Below are positions 14,001 to 24,331 of a stretch of DNA of 64,000 nucleotides, in pieces. Each line of letters starts with the position of its first letter. Position 1 is the stretch's first letter. Made by a program: the position numbers and the translations under genes. The DNA is from a virus. The stretch spans positions 1 to 64,000 of the IMG/VR virus record IMGVR_UViG_3300032214_000789, one strand, 5' to 3'. Below the pieces are notes generated by a model. The model worked only from the letters and a program-made list of their open reading frames with translations, made no database searches and had not been told where the DNA came from.

Positions 14001-16057
14001 AAATAAACATTACCATCAACATTAAGTCTTTGATTAACATCTAAATTATCATCAACTTCTACAGTCCCTCCGGTTGAATCTAAAACTAGATTTCCACTTC
14101 TGGTGTCAATTTCATTAGTAGCACTTGCACCTAAACGAATATCATCAATATGAGCTTCAATAAAACGATTTGTTGTTGATCCGATAGAAACTGATGTGCT
14201 ATCAACTGGAAGTAAAGAATCGGAAAGTGTAGTTGTTCCTGTAATAGATGCACTTTGGGTGACAGTTAATTGACCAGTTACATCTAAATTATCATCAACT
14301 TGTACAGTTCCTGCAGTTGAGTTTAAAATTAAATTACCATTTCTAGTATTAATTTCATTTGATAAGGTAAAACCAATATTAACGTCATCAATATGAGCTT
14401 CACTAAATGCTTTACTTGATGATCCAATATATGCACCATTATCTACATCAGGAAGTATGCCAGTATCAAAAGTTGCTATTCCCGATAACGTTGATGATCC
14501 GTCAACAATTAATCTAAAATCTACATCCAAATCATCTTTAACGTTAACTGTTCCACCAGTTGAATCTAAAACTAAATTTCCACTTCTAGTGTCAATTTGA
14601 TTAGATGCTGTTGTTCCTATTCTAACGTCATCAATATGAGCTTCACTAAATGCTTTACTTGATGATCCAATATAGGCACCTAAATTCTCGTCAGGAAGTA
14701 AACCAGTATTAAAGGTTGTTATTCCTGTTAAAATGGATGATCCCCCAACGGTTAAATTAGTTTCTTCAAAATTTACCGTTCCAGTTGCCGATTTTAATTT
14801 CAAATCACCGGAAACTGTATTTAAAGTATTAGAATCTACATTTAATCTAACATTTCCAGAGTGTAAAACTGCAATAGTTCCAGTCTCACTTACGTCAAGA
14901 TTTGCAGTATTAACTGAAGTTGAAGTAGTTATTCCAGTTTCGGAGAATGAAGATTTTAATGTGGTTGTTGTTATAATACCAGAATTAATTCTAGTGATAT
15001 CATTAGTTCCTAGTGGAGTTGATGATACTATTCTTCTTATATTTAAAGTATCAATTGTTGCATCACCAGTTACTCTTAAGCTTGAAGTTGTAGTAAATCC
15101 ACTACTCCATATATTATTTGCAGTTAGCAGTCCAACTGTTGCTATTCCAGATAATGAAATATCATTTGACCATGCAACTCCACCACTTGCTCCAGATCCT
15201 TTGGAAATTAAAAACTGTCCCGAAGTTCCAGAATTAGAATCTATCGAAATGCCCCCAGCACCAGAAAATCTTAATAATCCTGTTGTAGAAATTTCGAATG
15301 TTGATGATACAGTAGAAACACCAGTAAGATTTAAATTTAGTGCTGTTATACCTTTAGTTACTAATCCGTGAATTGTAAATGTTGAAATTCCAGAAATAGT
15401 AGCACCAGAAGAAACAACCACATCTCTAATAGTTGCTATTCCAGTTGCAAGATTTATTTGAGATGGTAATCTTGCATTACTTAATGTGCCAGAAGAAATA
15501 TTTGTAGCATTTATGTCGATGATTCCACCACCAGACCCAGAAAATTGCCCAGCTGTTATAATTCCAGTTGCTTTTATAGAACCGAAAGAATTAATTCCAA
15601 CACCACCAGATGGAATGATTGCTGGATTTACAGTATCTGGATTTTGCCCAATGGTGAGAATATATGGTAAAGATGGATTTGTTGTTCCTATACCAACTGT
15701 GCCAGTTGAATATATTCTCTTATATATTGCAGTTGGATCAACCTCAGACCATTGTGATGTTGGTATATTACTTAATGTTGACCCGTCACCATAAAACTTA
15801 AACGCGCTTACAATACCAGAAGAGGCATATAAAGTAATGCTATTACCAACACTTATCTGATTAAACGTTGCTACTCCAGAAACATTTAAACTTCTTGTAG
15901 TTACTAAACCGGATATGGAAGCATCGCCATGTAAATCTAAGGTATATCTTGGAATTGTCGTTCCAATACCAACCAGGCCATTTGCATTTATATAAAAGTT
16001 ATCCTCGTCAACCTGGACACCATTTCTAAAGTTAAATGACTTATTATAATTAGGCAT
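11072..16057 (-). CDS. repeat-containing tail fibre protein, 1661 aa
   Basis: A long fibrous virion protein. From about residue 400 to 1150 it consists of imperfect repeats of roughly 75-81 residues with the skeleton IGSSSKAFSEAHIDD, IDTRSGNLVLDSTGGTV, DDNLDV and LSGITTV. The N-terminus (MPNYNKSFNFRNGVQVDEDN) resembles attachment domains of cyanophage fibres and contains the VSAFKFYGDGSTLSNIP element also found at the start of the 2181 aa fibre. The short motif VGIGTT recurs throughout. Composition is Ser/Thr/Asn/Gly-rich with almost no Cys, as expected for a beta-structured fibre. A late element lies 16 nt upstream. It probably acts in host recognition as a distal fibre with its giant neighbour. 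Confidence 0.85.
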   Translation of the reverse strand: MPNYNKSFNFRNGVQVDEDNFYINANGLVGIGTTIPRYTLDLHGDASISGLVTTRSLNVSGVATFNQISVGNSITLYASSGIVSAFKFYGDGSTLSNIPTSQWSEVDPTAIYKRIYSTGTVGIGTTNPSLPYILTIGQNPDTVNPAIIPSGGVGINSFGSIKATGIITAGQFSGSGGGIIDINATNISSGTLSNARLPSQINLATGIATIRDVVVSSGATISGISTFTIHGLVTKGITALNLNLTGVSTVSSTFEISTTGLLRFSGAGGISIDSNSGTSGQFLISKGSGASGGVAWSNDISLSGIATVGLLTANNIWSSGFTTTSSLRVTGDATIDTLNIRRIVSSTPLGTNDITRINSGIITTTTLKSSFSETGITTSTSVNTANLDVSETGTIAVLHSGNVRLNVDSNTLNTVSGDLKLKSATGTVNFEETNLTVGGSSILTGITTFNTGLLPDENLGAYIGSSSKAFSEAHIDDVRIGTTASNQIDTRSGNLVLDSTGGTVNVKDDLDVDFRLIVDGSSTLSGIATFDTGILPDVDNGAYIGSSSKAFSEAHIDDVNIGFTLSNEINTRNGNLILNSTAGTVQVDDNLDVTGQLTVTQSASITGTTTLSDSLLPVDSTSVSIGSTTNRFIEAHIDDIRLGASATNEIDTRSGNLVLDSTGGTVEVDDNLDVNQRLNVDGNVYLSGITTVATSLLPNVNDSVAIGSTSKAFSEAHIDELQIGLPSAVGIISTRSGNLSLDSFTRRVTTSQDLSVGRNIEISGIATVTGNLRTGANLIPSTNINSSIGSTSLRFAEAHIDDVRLGFSGDNEIDTRSGNLILDSTGGTVEVDDNLDVNNALNVDGNVYLSGITTVATSLLPNTNANVPLGSSTKTFNSAYIDNIQIGVNGVNEIDTSSGNLILDSTGGTVEVDDNLDVNNALNVDGNVYLSGITTVGNNIVPNSAGASNLGLSGREFGAAYIASLQLGVNANEITTKSGDLNLKSFTNLINLENNVIISNNLRVAGLTTFAQVVTANNGILPTSDLGSFIGSATTAFGNAHIGNVNIASGENNTISTKSGDLKLTSNSNITRVLKKLIVDELSELTGIASVGTGIIPTSDKSGYLGSSSYAFGTAHINNIRIAVASTSTIDTISGDLVLQSNSNYVQVNDNLVVGGGLTVTNNVSAGPLFVNSSNNRIGVGTLSPETNFDVVSSDDNVSVLIKTSSVNNFPTFTLTSGTSSANIIFNELQDRTLKIRNQTPGPIVYQLHSGAAGVGTGNHTWKYKDTDLMSLTYGGKLGIGRTNPLETFEVVGTSTVTSNSFVGGDLKVAGDVTIDGDLIVDFGTNLNLNVGIVTASRIISISSITSANTFVNDVLYVNNLSNRTVGNGITFNSPVRFNSNTNNYSNINVNSGYNLNVYDSGNIVVSSNVQGASIGTASTISTNFVSSNSFYGNLFDGTHLIVDSAQVGIITVTNLDVTGVSTVSFYDLTANSLSIDSNTGVFIGQPVTEDGVENFVGIGTTQKIGGVSLYSSGTVLSPKFVAGITTITQNTNIATAAVAILSGDLLLDDGNIVINNGGNISIGNSSPSTEICSINDSYGKTIIGIGTTSAKAVIDFSGAGSGISTVVTPVGLGSQMKFMIPPSITSSERVGLATVEGAFIFNKSTKKHQMYDGTAWHDMY
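13254..13367 (-). repeat. near-identical 114 bp direct repeat, copy A
   Basis: Matches 13497-13610 with a single visible mismatch, 243 bp (81 codons) apart and in frame, inside the 1661 aa fibre gene. Flanks diverge, so this looks like recent unit duplication or gene conversion. Confidence 0.85.
13497..13610 (-). repeat. near-identical 114 bp direct repeat, copy B
   Basis: Partner of 13254-13367. In-frame recombination between the copies would add or remove exactly one 81-residue repeat. Confidence 0.85.
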
Positions 16058-16072
16058 TTCTAGACTTTTTAG

Positions 16073-19000
16073 TTATTTATCCAATAGAGACTGTAATCTT
16101 TCAACCTTATCATTAAGTTCTTTAATTGCTTCTATAAGTAGAGGAACAATTTTTTCATACTTAACAAGAAGAACATTTTCACCATTCAATTCTCTTTCAA
16201 TAACTGCTTCTGGAAGTACTTTTTGAACTTCTTGAGCAGAAACACCCACGCAGATTTGTGAGTTATCATATCCAAGAGAAACTGCCTTTTCATTCCAAGT
16301 ATAAGTAAATCCACTTAATGAAAGAACTTTATCTAAAGCATTATTTAATTTTTCTTTATTTTCTTTTAGTCTATCATCTGATGAAGATCCATAGAATGCA
16401 ATAATATCTCCAGCAACTCTTAATTCTGGAGTAGCACCATTAACGAATGTTAAGTTTGCGCTAGTTGTTGTAATATCAGTACCAGTATTAAATGGTATGC
16501 AGTTAGCAGCACCGACAAAATTAGTTGCTTTAGATGCAAGACTACAAGTTCCTTGAACTCCACCATTTGCTCTAATCAATCCAGTAAATGTAGCATTACC
16601 AGTAAATGCAGAAGTTCCAGTGACTGATAAAGATCCACCAAATGAAGCATTTGCAGAGGCATTAAGATTTCCAGCTTCTATACCAACACCACCATAAACA
16701 ACTAATGATCCACTTGTAGTGCTAGTTGATGGTGTTTTTATAGATCCTGATCCAATTGTTACGTGTGTTGTGGAACTATTTTGACCAGTTACTGTGAGAT
16801 TGCGAGTAGTAGTTGTCGTTTTACATTCTAAAGTTCCTTGAGTGACTGTGTTACCTTCAGTACTTTCAATTTTGAATTTTTCAATACCAGTATTATTTCT
16901 TACTATGAAGGTTTTATCTAATCCCCTTAAAGTAACATTATCTATAAATGTCGTTATTCCTAATTGCATAGGAGCATCGAGTACAACTGCACCACCATTA
17001 GCAGAAAGAGTTAAGTTATTTCCAGCTTTAGTTGTAATTGTAGAACCATTAATAATTATATTATCAATATACGCAGCAGAAAAAACTATATCACTTTCTC
17101 CAAGAGAAACTCCAGCATTAGTTACTGGACGAATATTTCCGCCAAGATTTAATGTAGATGCAAAAGTTGATATTCCAGCAGATCTAAAATGTCTACCGAC
17201 AGTTAAATCTGCACTTACTTGTACCAGTCCTCCGCCAGTATCTGTATCACTAGGAGATCCGGAAAGAACTAATGGTTGTTCAGATCCAGCATCTAAAACT
17301 GTATATATTCTATTAACATCAATAACTACTTCATCAATATAAGCAGCAGAAAATCCAAATTCATCAGTTCCTAAAGAAGCACCTTCATTTGTTACTGGAT
17401 GTAAATCTTTTGTAAAAAATACAGTTTCAGAAAATGTTGTATTATTTGCAAAAGTAGAAATTCCTACGACTCTGAAATTTCTTCCAACATTAAGATCATT
17501 TACAGTTGCAACTTGACCATTTAAACCATCTAATTTTAAGTTATTGGTTACTGTTGAAATTAAATTATCATCATCATCTGCAGAACCATCAGTTCCATAG
17601 GCAATTTGAATATTTCCAATATGAGCATCTGCAAAAGGTAATGTTGGAGTTCCTACGTAGGCACCTCTTGCCTCATCTGGAGCAATTCCAACATTGAAAG
17701 TAGAAACATCATTAAACTCTGATGTTTTTTCAACCGTTAATGTTTCTTTAGCAACTAATATTGATTCAATATTGACATTTGTGTCGGCACGTTGTCCCCT
17801 TAATGATAAATCACCAGAACCAACTGTTATGCCATTATTATTGTAATCATCAGTAGATAATTTGAGACCTCCTATCCATGCCTGACCAAATTTTAAGTCA
17901 GAAGTTCCTAAAGAACCAACGGTATCTTGAGCAGGAACTAAATCCCCAGCAACAGTAGTTAATCCTGTGAAATAAGATTGACCCTCAACTACTAAACTAG
18001 ATTTAATAATTGTATGTGCCTGTATTGTTACTAAATCGTCAAAAGAATCTAAAAATAATGTACCAGTTCTAGTTGATATTGTTTGTCCTAAACCAACACC
18101 AACACCAGCACCACCAATTTTAATATTACCAATCCATGCTTCACTAAAACGTTTAGCTTCTGTTCCTATTCCACATCCTAATTGCGTAGTTGGAAATATT
18201 CCTTTTGAAACTGATGTAATTCCTGCGAGGATTGCATCAGCACCAACATTTAAATTATTATTAACAGATAAATTGTCATCAATTTCTACGGTTCCTTCAA
18301 AGGAATCTAAATATAATCTTCCAGATACAGTTTTGATAGTTCTATCATTTTGGTCACTATCTGTTCCTGTAGCAATTCCAATTTCGCCAATCCATGCTTC
18401 CATGAATGGTAATGATGCAGTTCCCAAATAAGCACCTTCGTCCTGATGAGGAACTAATCCAGTCGCAACTGTAGTAAGACCAGCCAAATAAGTTCTACCA
18501 TCAACATTAAGTGTTTCATTAACATCTAAATTGTCATCAACTATAACAGTTCCAGAAGCAGAATCTAATGTGAGTGGATTGAATCTAGTATCAATTTCCG
18601 CATCTCCACTAAATCCTATTCTAATATTATCAATATGTGCTTCATTAAATCTCCTGTCTGTAGATCCAATTCCACATACATTAGTCGCAGATGGAAGAAT
18701 TCCATTAGTTACAGTTACGATACCAGTAAATATTGAACTTTTATCAACAGTTAATTTTGTTTTAATTGTAGTTTGATCATTTGCCGAATTTAATGTCAAT
18801 TCGCCTGATGCAGTATCAATTGTATTACTATCACTATGTCCTATTTGAATTTCATCAATATATGCCGCAGAAAACTTTCTAGTTGTATTGCCTATTGTAG
18901 AATTGCTTGTTGTTGTTTCTGTATGAGGAAGAATATTATTTTCAAACACAGAAGCGCCACTAAATGTTGTACCTTCAAAAACCTTTAAAGATCCAGAAAT

Positions 19001-22000
19001 TTCTACCGAATCATTAATATCAACAAATCCTGCTGCAGAATCTAGGAATAATCTTCCAGTTCTTGTATTAATTTTTGATGTTTGTCCAACACCAAGATTT
19101 ATTTCCGCAATATGAGCTTCGGTAAATGAAGTTGTTGCCGTTCCAAGATAAGCTTCTTCATTAGAATCTGGAATAATTCCAGTATCAATTTGCAGTCTTC
19201 CTTGTAATTGGGTATTTCCTCTGACTAATAAAGTTTCACCAACTTGTAAATTATCTGTAATTGATGTTATACCAGAAGAAGAATTTAAAATAAGATTTCC
19301 AGTTAATCCTCTAATAGTTCTATCTTGATCTTCAGTTCCTCCAGGAACACCTTCAGTTGCAATTCCAACACCTGCAATCCAAGCAGATGCCCATGGTTTA
19401 TCTGGTTGACCAATATAAGCACTTTCTACTGTTTCTGGAATTAGACCAGAATTAAATGTAACGGGACCTTCAAATACAGTATTTCCATAAACTCTAAAGT
19501 CTTGTCCTACATTTAAATTCTTAAGAATTCCAACACCACCTCTAACTACAAGTGCTCCATTATTAATTGCAGTTGATTGTTCAAGATTATTAAACTTAAC
19601 TAAACCAGAAGTTACTAATAGTGCATTAATCTTAATTTGCTCACTATTAAAGATTACATTTTCACTAAAGTTGACTGGACCATCAAATTGTGATAGAATT
19701 TGTTTAGATTTACCACCTTCAACAACTATACGCTCTCTAATAATAATTTCATCAAATAGTGCGCTTAATCGTGTTGGATCTTGACCAGTAACTGTTGCAA
19801 CTGGAATATCAAAACTTTGTTCTTCACCAGATTGTGCAGAATATTTTGTATTACCAATAAAGAAGTCACCATCACTGTTCATTCCAGTGTAAAGAGCTGA
19901 TCCTCCAGATCTTTCCTGGGACTGTGCAAGAAAATCTTCTCTTTCTGTTAAGGTTTTAACTTGAATTTGTGGAAGACCAGTCGAATAGTTACCGGGACCA
20001 TATCCAAGATATTCAAAAGTATGTCCAGATGCTCTTAAAATAGATGGTCTGCGAAGTTCAATAGGAATTGGTCTTATCTTCTTAATTATTGCTCCAGTGC
20101 TATGATTATCTTTTGTAGTACCAAAATATCCTCTAATAGCAGTAATTTTGTTATTTGCAGATCCACTTAAAGAACTACTGGAAATTCTCATGATCTCACT
20201 ATTGATCATGACATAACTACCAAGATCAAATCTAGTAGTAGTAGAAATTCCAGCATTTGGAATAGAAATTGCAAAAGTTGCCGTTCCAGAGGAGTCGGTA
20301 GCACTTATATTTTCATCAAGAATTGCATATTCTTTGTCATAGAAATGATGCCCTCTAGATCCTATATTCTCGTTCGCAGCATTTGATATAATATCATTTG
20401 AATTGATACCATATTTCAGAATTCTAACTGCATTATCAAGACTTCTATTTGTTAATGCAGTAAATGTATTAACACCAACAACTTCCCTAACAATATAATC
20501 GCCAAGATTATTAGAAGCAGAGAAACTATCAGCAACAACTTTAAATTTGTTACCAACAACTAATCCATGTCCAAGACCAAATGTGAATGTAGTAATTCCA
20601 GTTACTGAAGAATATTGTGTAGAAGATGTTATTGTTGAAGGACCAACTTGTACTGCATATTGCCCTGGTACAATTGTTGGATCTCCTGCAGTTTTAGCTA
20701 CTGCAATTTGGGTTGAAGACAGTACGCTCTGAATTCTTAATAAACTATCAGATGCTGTTCCAATACCACTAAATTGAATAACATTATTAACTGGAGTAGT
20801 TATTACTGCAGATGATAATGTAATTGTGGATGGACTGAATCCTTCTACTCTTAAAGTTTGACCAGAAATATATCCACAACCACTATCTGTAATTTGTAAA
20901 CTTGTTATTGCCCCACCAGAAATAACTACGGTTGCTGTTGCACCATTCCAAGTATTGTCAGTATTAAGAAGTCTAACATTATAATAAGTCCCATTTGTAA
21001 GACCAGACGCAGAACTTAAAGCAGAGTATCCAACAATACCACCAAGACCGTGCTCTCTAGTAAAAGTTATGTTAGAAATTCCACTAACTGGTGTTGTTGC
21101 GGAAGAAACAATCATTCCTTCCCCAAAACTTGTAATTAAAGTATCTAATGCTTCTCTTGTAAGACTCTTTTTAAGATCATTAGTTACAACATCACCTAAT
21201 GGAGATGATTTTGCAAAAGAGAAAGTTGATTGTGGATTATCGTCTACATTATCTCTATCTTGCTGTGGATATAAATCAACAACACTTTGACTATACTTAT
21301 AAGATGTAAAGTGATTTGGAACTTGAAGATCAGCTTTTAAAACGTAAGCATGATAGACACCATCTTGTGCATTAAAAATGTAAGGGCTGATTGTTTCAAC
21401 TCTATAAACATAAAGGTTAGACTGTAAATCATTCCTTTCAATTCTTGGCCAATCTCTTGTTTTTTCTGTTGGTGCAGTAAATATACCAACATTATGTTCT
21501 ATACCAAAAATATCAGTGGTTGAATATGTAAAGTTTTTATGATCAACTACTGATGCTACTTTAAAATCACCATTATATCCTTTGTTATCTAAACCTGTCG
21601 TATTAGTGCTAGATCTTACATTTTTAATTAAAATTCTATCGCCAACGTTTAATTTATGTGGTTTTTCAGTTCTTACCGAAACAATTTTACTAGATTCTGA
21701 ACATACGCTAATAAATCTGTAATTTCTCTTATAATCAAAATTATTTAAACCAATAGAAGGTAAAGTAAATTCTGAAGTTTCAACTACTCCTGTTTTGTTG
21801 GTTTCTTGAATTACAAATCCTTCCGATGGAGCTTTGGCATTCGGTGCTTCTTTTGGAATAACTATTCTAACTTTGTAGAGTCTTTCATCAAGACTTCTAC
21901 TGTCAGGTATTCTGGAAACATATGTTGCTTCTGTTCTTGGTTCATTATCAAACCCTGCTGTACCAAGACTTACGACATTTGGGTAAATTGTATTAGTTGG

Positions 22001-24292
22001 ATCTAGATGAATAAACCAGTTTGAATTATTTGGGTCATATTGAATTGGCGATCCAAGGTCTCCACTATCCTTATCAATTACTCTACTTATAACTTTAAGA
22101 TTTGCGCCACCACTGACATTAATTGCAACACCATTAATAGCATTTGTAAGTGAAGTTGCTACTTTTAATTCTGATGTTTGAAATCCAGCACCTCTTATTG
22201 CATAATAAATAACTCCCTGTTGAATATTATCGGGAAGTTCTCCAGTATCACTAACAAAAACTATTTTTTCTCCAGTTTGTAGTTTATGTATTGTTGATGT
22301 ATATAAAGTATCATATTTTGGAGCAACTGCATATGTTGATATACTATATTCTTTTTGATAACTATTAAATCCATCAATCCAAGATGAACCAGCACTAATT
22401 ACGTTATCGGACATTAAAATTGTCCCACTCGTAACAGTTTGTTCTACACCTGGAAGAGTGAGATAAAGTTTTTCATTTTTTCTTGCACCAATCTTTGCAC
22501 CAGAAACAACAGAAGGGGGAATATTGTCTAAAGTTCTAAATCCAAAAAGATAAAGATGACTTGATATTCCAACATTACTTGTTAAATTAATGTCAATTGT
22601 CATCCAATCAGTTGTTTGCTCTGATGCAACAACTGCTTTAGGAGTTATGATTGAAGTAATGTATCCAAAATTATCTTTTGTAAATGCTTCTTTCTTAAAT
22701 CCGTCAGCTAATAGTGAAAATTGTCCAAAGTTTGAGTTAGAGTTGGTAATAGATTGGTCACCACCAGAAAATGCTACGAAATGACTATTGAATCCAATTG
22801 CGAAAACTGAAACAACCTGAATAATTGCATCATTAGAACATTTAATGTGGGAAGTTTCCCAACCTTGTCTATAAACTGCATCGGCATCTAAGTGATAAAC
22901 TGTAGCACTATTTGTTGATGCAGACTCTGAAGATAACTTACTTCCAGTAGATCTAGTAATTGGTATTCCTAGATAAGTTTTACTAAATGAATCATATTTT
23001 ACAAAAGCACGGTCGTCTTTTTGGAGTGAAATTGCAGTAAACTGTGCAACAACCATCGAACGGAAACCAGATGCTTTTGCACCATCTGTATGCATTCCAT
23101 TCAATCCCCAGACAGAACGCAAAGAACAGTTAAAGATGTATGGAGAAGCACCTTTAACTGTATCAGTATCAATAACAACGTTTGCTGCGCCGCCAGGATC
23201 TGCAGGAAGATCGTTTCTAACAGATTGTAATAAGTACGTAAAAGTTGTTGGAGTTGGAACCGATTGTACTACAGTTGAAATATTATAATCAAAAACATTA
23301 ACTCCTCTAATTTTAATAGGAGTGTCTACAGTAAGACCATGTGGAGTTGTTGTTGTTACATTTACTATTGCGTTTGGTGTTGCTCTATCTCCAGAATAAA
23401 TGTCCGAAATTAGAACAGGATCTGTTCCAAAAGCTCCTACAATTTCCCATTCGCTCCTTACTTTAGAAAATCCTTCAGGTAATAGAGGAAACTTTTGAGC
23501 GGATGGAACTTCTCTTCCAGATCCTTCATTAAATGCATTTGAAAGCTTTGCATAAAAAATATCTAAATCTGTTAAATCATAACCAGATGGGATATTTACA
23601 CCATCACAATATTCGAAGCATGTTAATTTGTGGTGAGAAAATGTTGGAATTGCTTGATTTCCAGAATTAATATTAAATACTTTATCATCAGTATAGACTG
23701 TTTCTACCGAATTAGCATCAAAAAAACTAAAGTTCCAGAAAAAACAGTTACCAGTTACTCTAAAAATAGCAGAACTTGGTACATTTTCATCAGTTGGATT
23801 TGGAACATATTTTGGTCTTATTTTTGTTTTTCTTAAATCTAATCCAATAATTGAAGTTCCTCTTGGTAGAATTACTCCACCATTAACGCTATTAAATTTA
23901 TAAAGAATATTATCTTCTTGTGTTAAATCGAAATTACTTTGTAAACTTAAATTAAAAACATCAGAAGCTGGAGTTCTTACAACTCCAGATGGAGATATCG
24001 CTTCAGCCAAAGCAACACCAGCTTTACGAATTCCCCAACCTGGTCTATTATCAATTATATGATCTCCAGGAAAAACAAGAATGGTTGTTCTATCGTTTCT
24101 ATCGTTGTTTTCTCCAGGTATAAATGAAAATCTAGCAGACTCTATAACCGCTCTTTGAATTGTTTTGAATGGTTTTGCTAAAGAATTACCCTGGTTGGTA
24201 ATGCTGTCAGTTGCATCTAAATCGTTTGAATTAACATATAGAATTCTACCTTCATAGTTCTTGATAAAATTCTCTAGCTTATTAAGAGGCAT
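16073..24292 (-). CDS. giant tail fibre with S74 auto-chaperone C-terminus, 2739 aa
   Basis: The largest gene in the window. The N-terminal part (residues about 15-80, LYVNSNDLDATDS and TILVFPGDHIIDNRPGW) begins like a pectate-lyase-type parallel beta-helix. The middle has mixed beta-rich domains, including a SGCGY module. The C-terminal third carries the same 70-80 residue repeats as the 1661 aa fibre. Residues 2636-2739 are an S74 intramolecular chaperone (S2638-D-D-R-L-K2643, then VGVSAQEVQKVLPEAV and a C-terminal coiled coil). This domain trimerises the fibre and then cleaves itself off at the Ser of the SDxxLK motif. A CTAAATA late element lies 32 nt upstream. Confidence 0.88.
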   Translation of the reverse strand: MPLNKLENFIKNYEGRILYVNSNDLDATDSITNQGNSLAKPFKTIQRAVIESARFSFIPGENNDRNDRTTILVFPGDHIIDNRPGWGIRKAGVALAEAISPSGVVRTPASDVFNLSLQSNFDLTQEDNILYKFNSVNGGVILPRGTSIIGLDLRKTKIRPKYVPNPTDENVPSSAIFRVTGNCFFWNFSFFDANSVETVYTDDKVFNINSGNQAIPTFSHHKLTCFEYCDGVNIPSGYDLTDLDIFYAKLSNAFNEGSGREVPSAQKFPLLPEGFSKVRSEWEIVGAFGTDPVLISDIYSGDRATPNAIVNVTTTTPHGLTVDTPIKIRGVNVFDYNISTVVQSVPTPTTFTYLLQSVRNDLPADPGGAANVVIDTDTVKGASPYIFNCSLRSVWGLNGMHTDGAKASGFRSMVVAQFTAISLQKDDRAFVKYDSFSKTYLGIPITRSTGSKLSSESASTNSATVYHLDADAVYRQGWETSHIKCSNDAIIQVVSVFAIGFNSHFVAFSGGDQSITNSNSNFGQFSLLADGFKKEAFTKDNFGYITSIITPKAVVASEQTTDWMTIDINLTSNVGISSHLYLFGFRTLDNIPPSVVSGAKIGARKNEKLYLTLPGVEQTVTSGTILMSDNVISAGSSWIDGFNSYQKEYSISTYAVAPKYDTLYTSTIHKLQTGEKIVFVSDTGELPDNIQQGVIYYAIRGAGFQTSELKVATSLTNAINGVAINVSGGANLKVISRVIDKDSGDLGSPIQYDPNNSNWFIHLDPTNTIYPNVVSLGTAGFDNEPRTEATYVSRIPDSRSLDERLYKVRIVIPKEAPNAKAPSEGFVIQETNKTGVVETSEFTLPSIGLNNFDYKRNYRFISVCSESSKIVSVRTEKPHKLNVGDRILIKNVRSSTNTTGLDNKGYNGDFKVASVVDHKNFTYSTTDIFGIEHNVGIFTAPTEKTRDWPRIERNDLQSNLYVYRVETISPYIFNAQDGVYHAYVLKADLQVPNHFTSYKYSQSVVDLYPQQDRDNVDDNPQSTFSFAKSSPLGDVVTNDLKKSLTREALDTLITSFGEGMIVSSATTPVSGISNITFTREHGLGGIVGYSALSSASGLTNGTYYNVRLLNTDNTWNGATATVVISGGAITSLQITDSGCGYISGQTLRVEGFSPSTITLSSAVITTPVNNVIQFSGIGTASDSLLRIQSVLSSTQIAVAKTAGDPTIVPGQYAVQVGPSTITSSTQYSSVTGITTFTFGLGHGLVVGNKFKVVADSFSASNNLGDYIVREVVGVNTFTALTNRSLDNAVRILKYGINSNDIISNAANENIGSRGHHFYDKEYAILDENISATDSSGTATFAISIPNAGISTTTRFDLGSYVMINSEIMRISSSSLSGSANNKITAIRGYFGTTKDNHSTGAIIKKIRPIPIELRRPSILRASGHTFEYLGYGPGNYSTGLPQIQVKTLTEREDFLAQSQERSGGSALYTGMNSDGDFFIGNTKYSAQSGEEQSFDIPVATVTGQDPTRLSALFDEIIIRERIVVEGGKSKQILSQFDGPVNFSENVIFNSEQIKINALLVTSGLVKFNNLEQSTAINNGALVVRGGVGILKNLNVGQDFRVYGNTVFEGPVTFNSGLIPETVESAYIGQPDKPWASAWIAGVGIATEGVPGGTEDQDRTIRGLTGNLILNSSSGITSITDNLQVGETLLVRGNTQLQGRLQIDTGIIPDSNEEAYLGTATTSFTEAHIAEINLGVGQTSKINTRTGRLFLDSAAGFVDINDSVEISGSLKVFEGTTFSGASVFENNILPHTETTTSNSTIGNTTRKFSAAYIDEIQIGHSDSNTIDTASGELTLNSANDQTTIKTKLTVDKSSIFTGIVTVTNGILPSATNVCGIGSTDRRFNEAHIDNIRIGFSGDAEIDTRFNPLTLDSASGTVIVDDNLDVNETLNVDGRTYLAGLTTVATGLVPHQDEGAYLGTASLPFMEAWIGEIGIATGTDSDQNDRTIKTVSGRLYLDSFEGTVEIDDNLSVNNNLNVGADAILAGITSVSKGIFPTTQLGCGIGTEAKRFSEAWIGNIKIGGAGVGVGLGQTISTRTGTLFLDSFDDLVTIQAHTIIKSSLVVEGQSYFTGLTTVAGDLVPAQDTVGSLGTSDLKFGQAWIGGLKLSTDDYNNNGITVGSGDLSLRGQRADTNVNIESILVAKETLTVEKTSEFNDVSTFNVGIAPDEARGAYVGTPTLPFADAHIGNIQIAYGTDGSADDDDNLISTVTNNLKLDGLNGQVATVNDLNVGRNFRVVGISTFANNTTFSETVFFTKDLHPVTNEGASLGTDEFGFSAAYIDEVVIDVNRIYTVLDAGSEQPLVLSGSPSDTDTGGGLVQVSADLTVGRHFRSAGISTFASTLNLGGNIRPVTNAGVSLGESDIVFSAAYIDNIIINGSTITTKAGNNLTLSANGGAVVLDAPMQLGITTFIDNVTLRGLDKTFIVRNNTGIEKFKIESTEGNTVTQGTLECKTTTTTRNLTVTGQNSSTTHVTIGSGSIKTPSTSTTSGSLVVYGGVGIEAGNLNASANASFGGSLSVTGTSAFTGNATFTGLIRANGGVQGTCSLASKATNFVGAANCIPFNTGTDITTTSANLTFVNGATPELRVAGDIIAFYGSSSDDRLKENKEKLNNALDKVLSLSGFTYTWNEKAVSLGYDNSQICVGVSAQEVQKVLPEAVIERELNGENVLLVKYEKIVPLLIEAIKELNDKVERLQSLLDK
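16074..16080 (-). promoter_or_regulatory. late promoter ATAAATA for the 1661 aa fibre
   Basis: Minus strand GATAAATAAC overlaps the last codons and stop of the giant fibre gene and ends 16 nt before the ATG at 16057. Confidence 0.55.
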
Positions 24293-24324
24293 CGGAGTAT
24301 ATGAACCAATATATTTCTATGTTT

Positions 24325-24331
24325 TATTTAG
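24325..24331 (-). promoter_or_regulatory. late promoter CTAAATA for the giant fibre
   Basis: Minus strand AACTAAATAAAAC; the TAA stop of the 101 aa gene (24330-24328) lies within it. It is 32 nt before the ATG at 24292. Confidence 0.6.

Noticed and set aside
14733-15371. Plus-strand ORFs opposite the fibre genes (also at 12756, 16842 and 8925)
   Set aside because: They lie fully inside strong minus-strand genes with clear protein features and have Pro/Ser/Val- or Phe/Asn-rich compositions typical of antisense reading.
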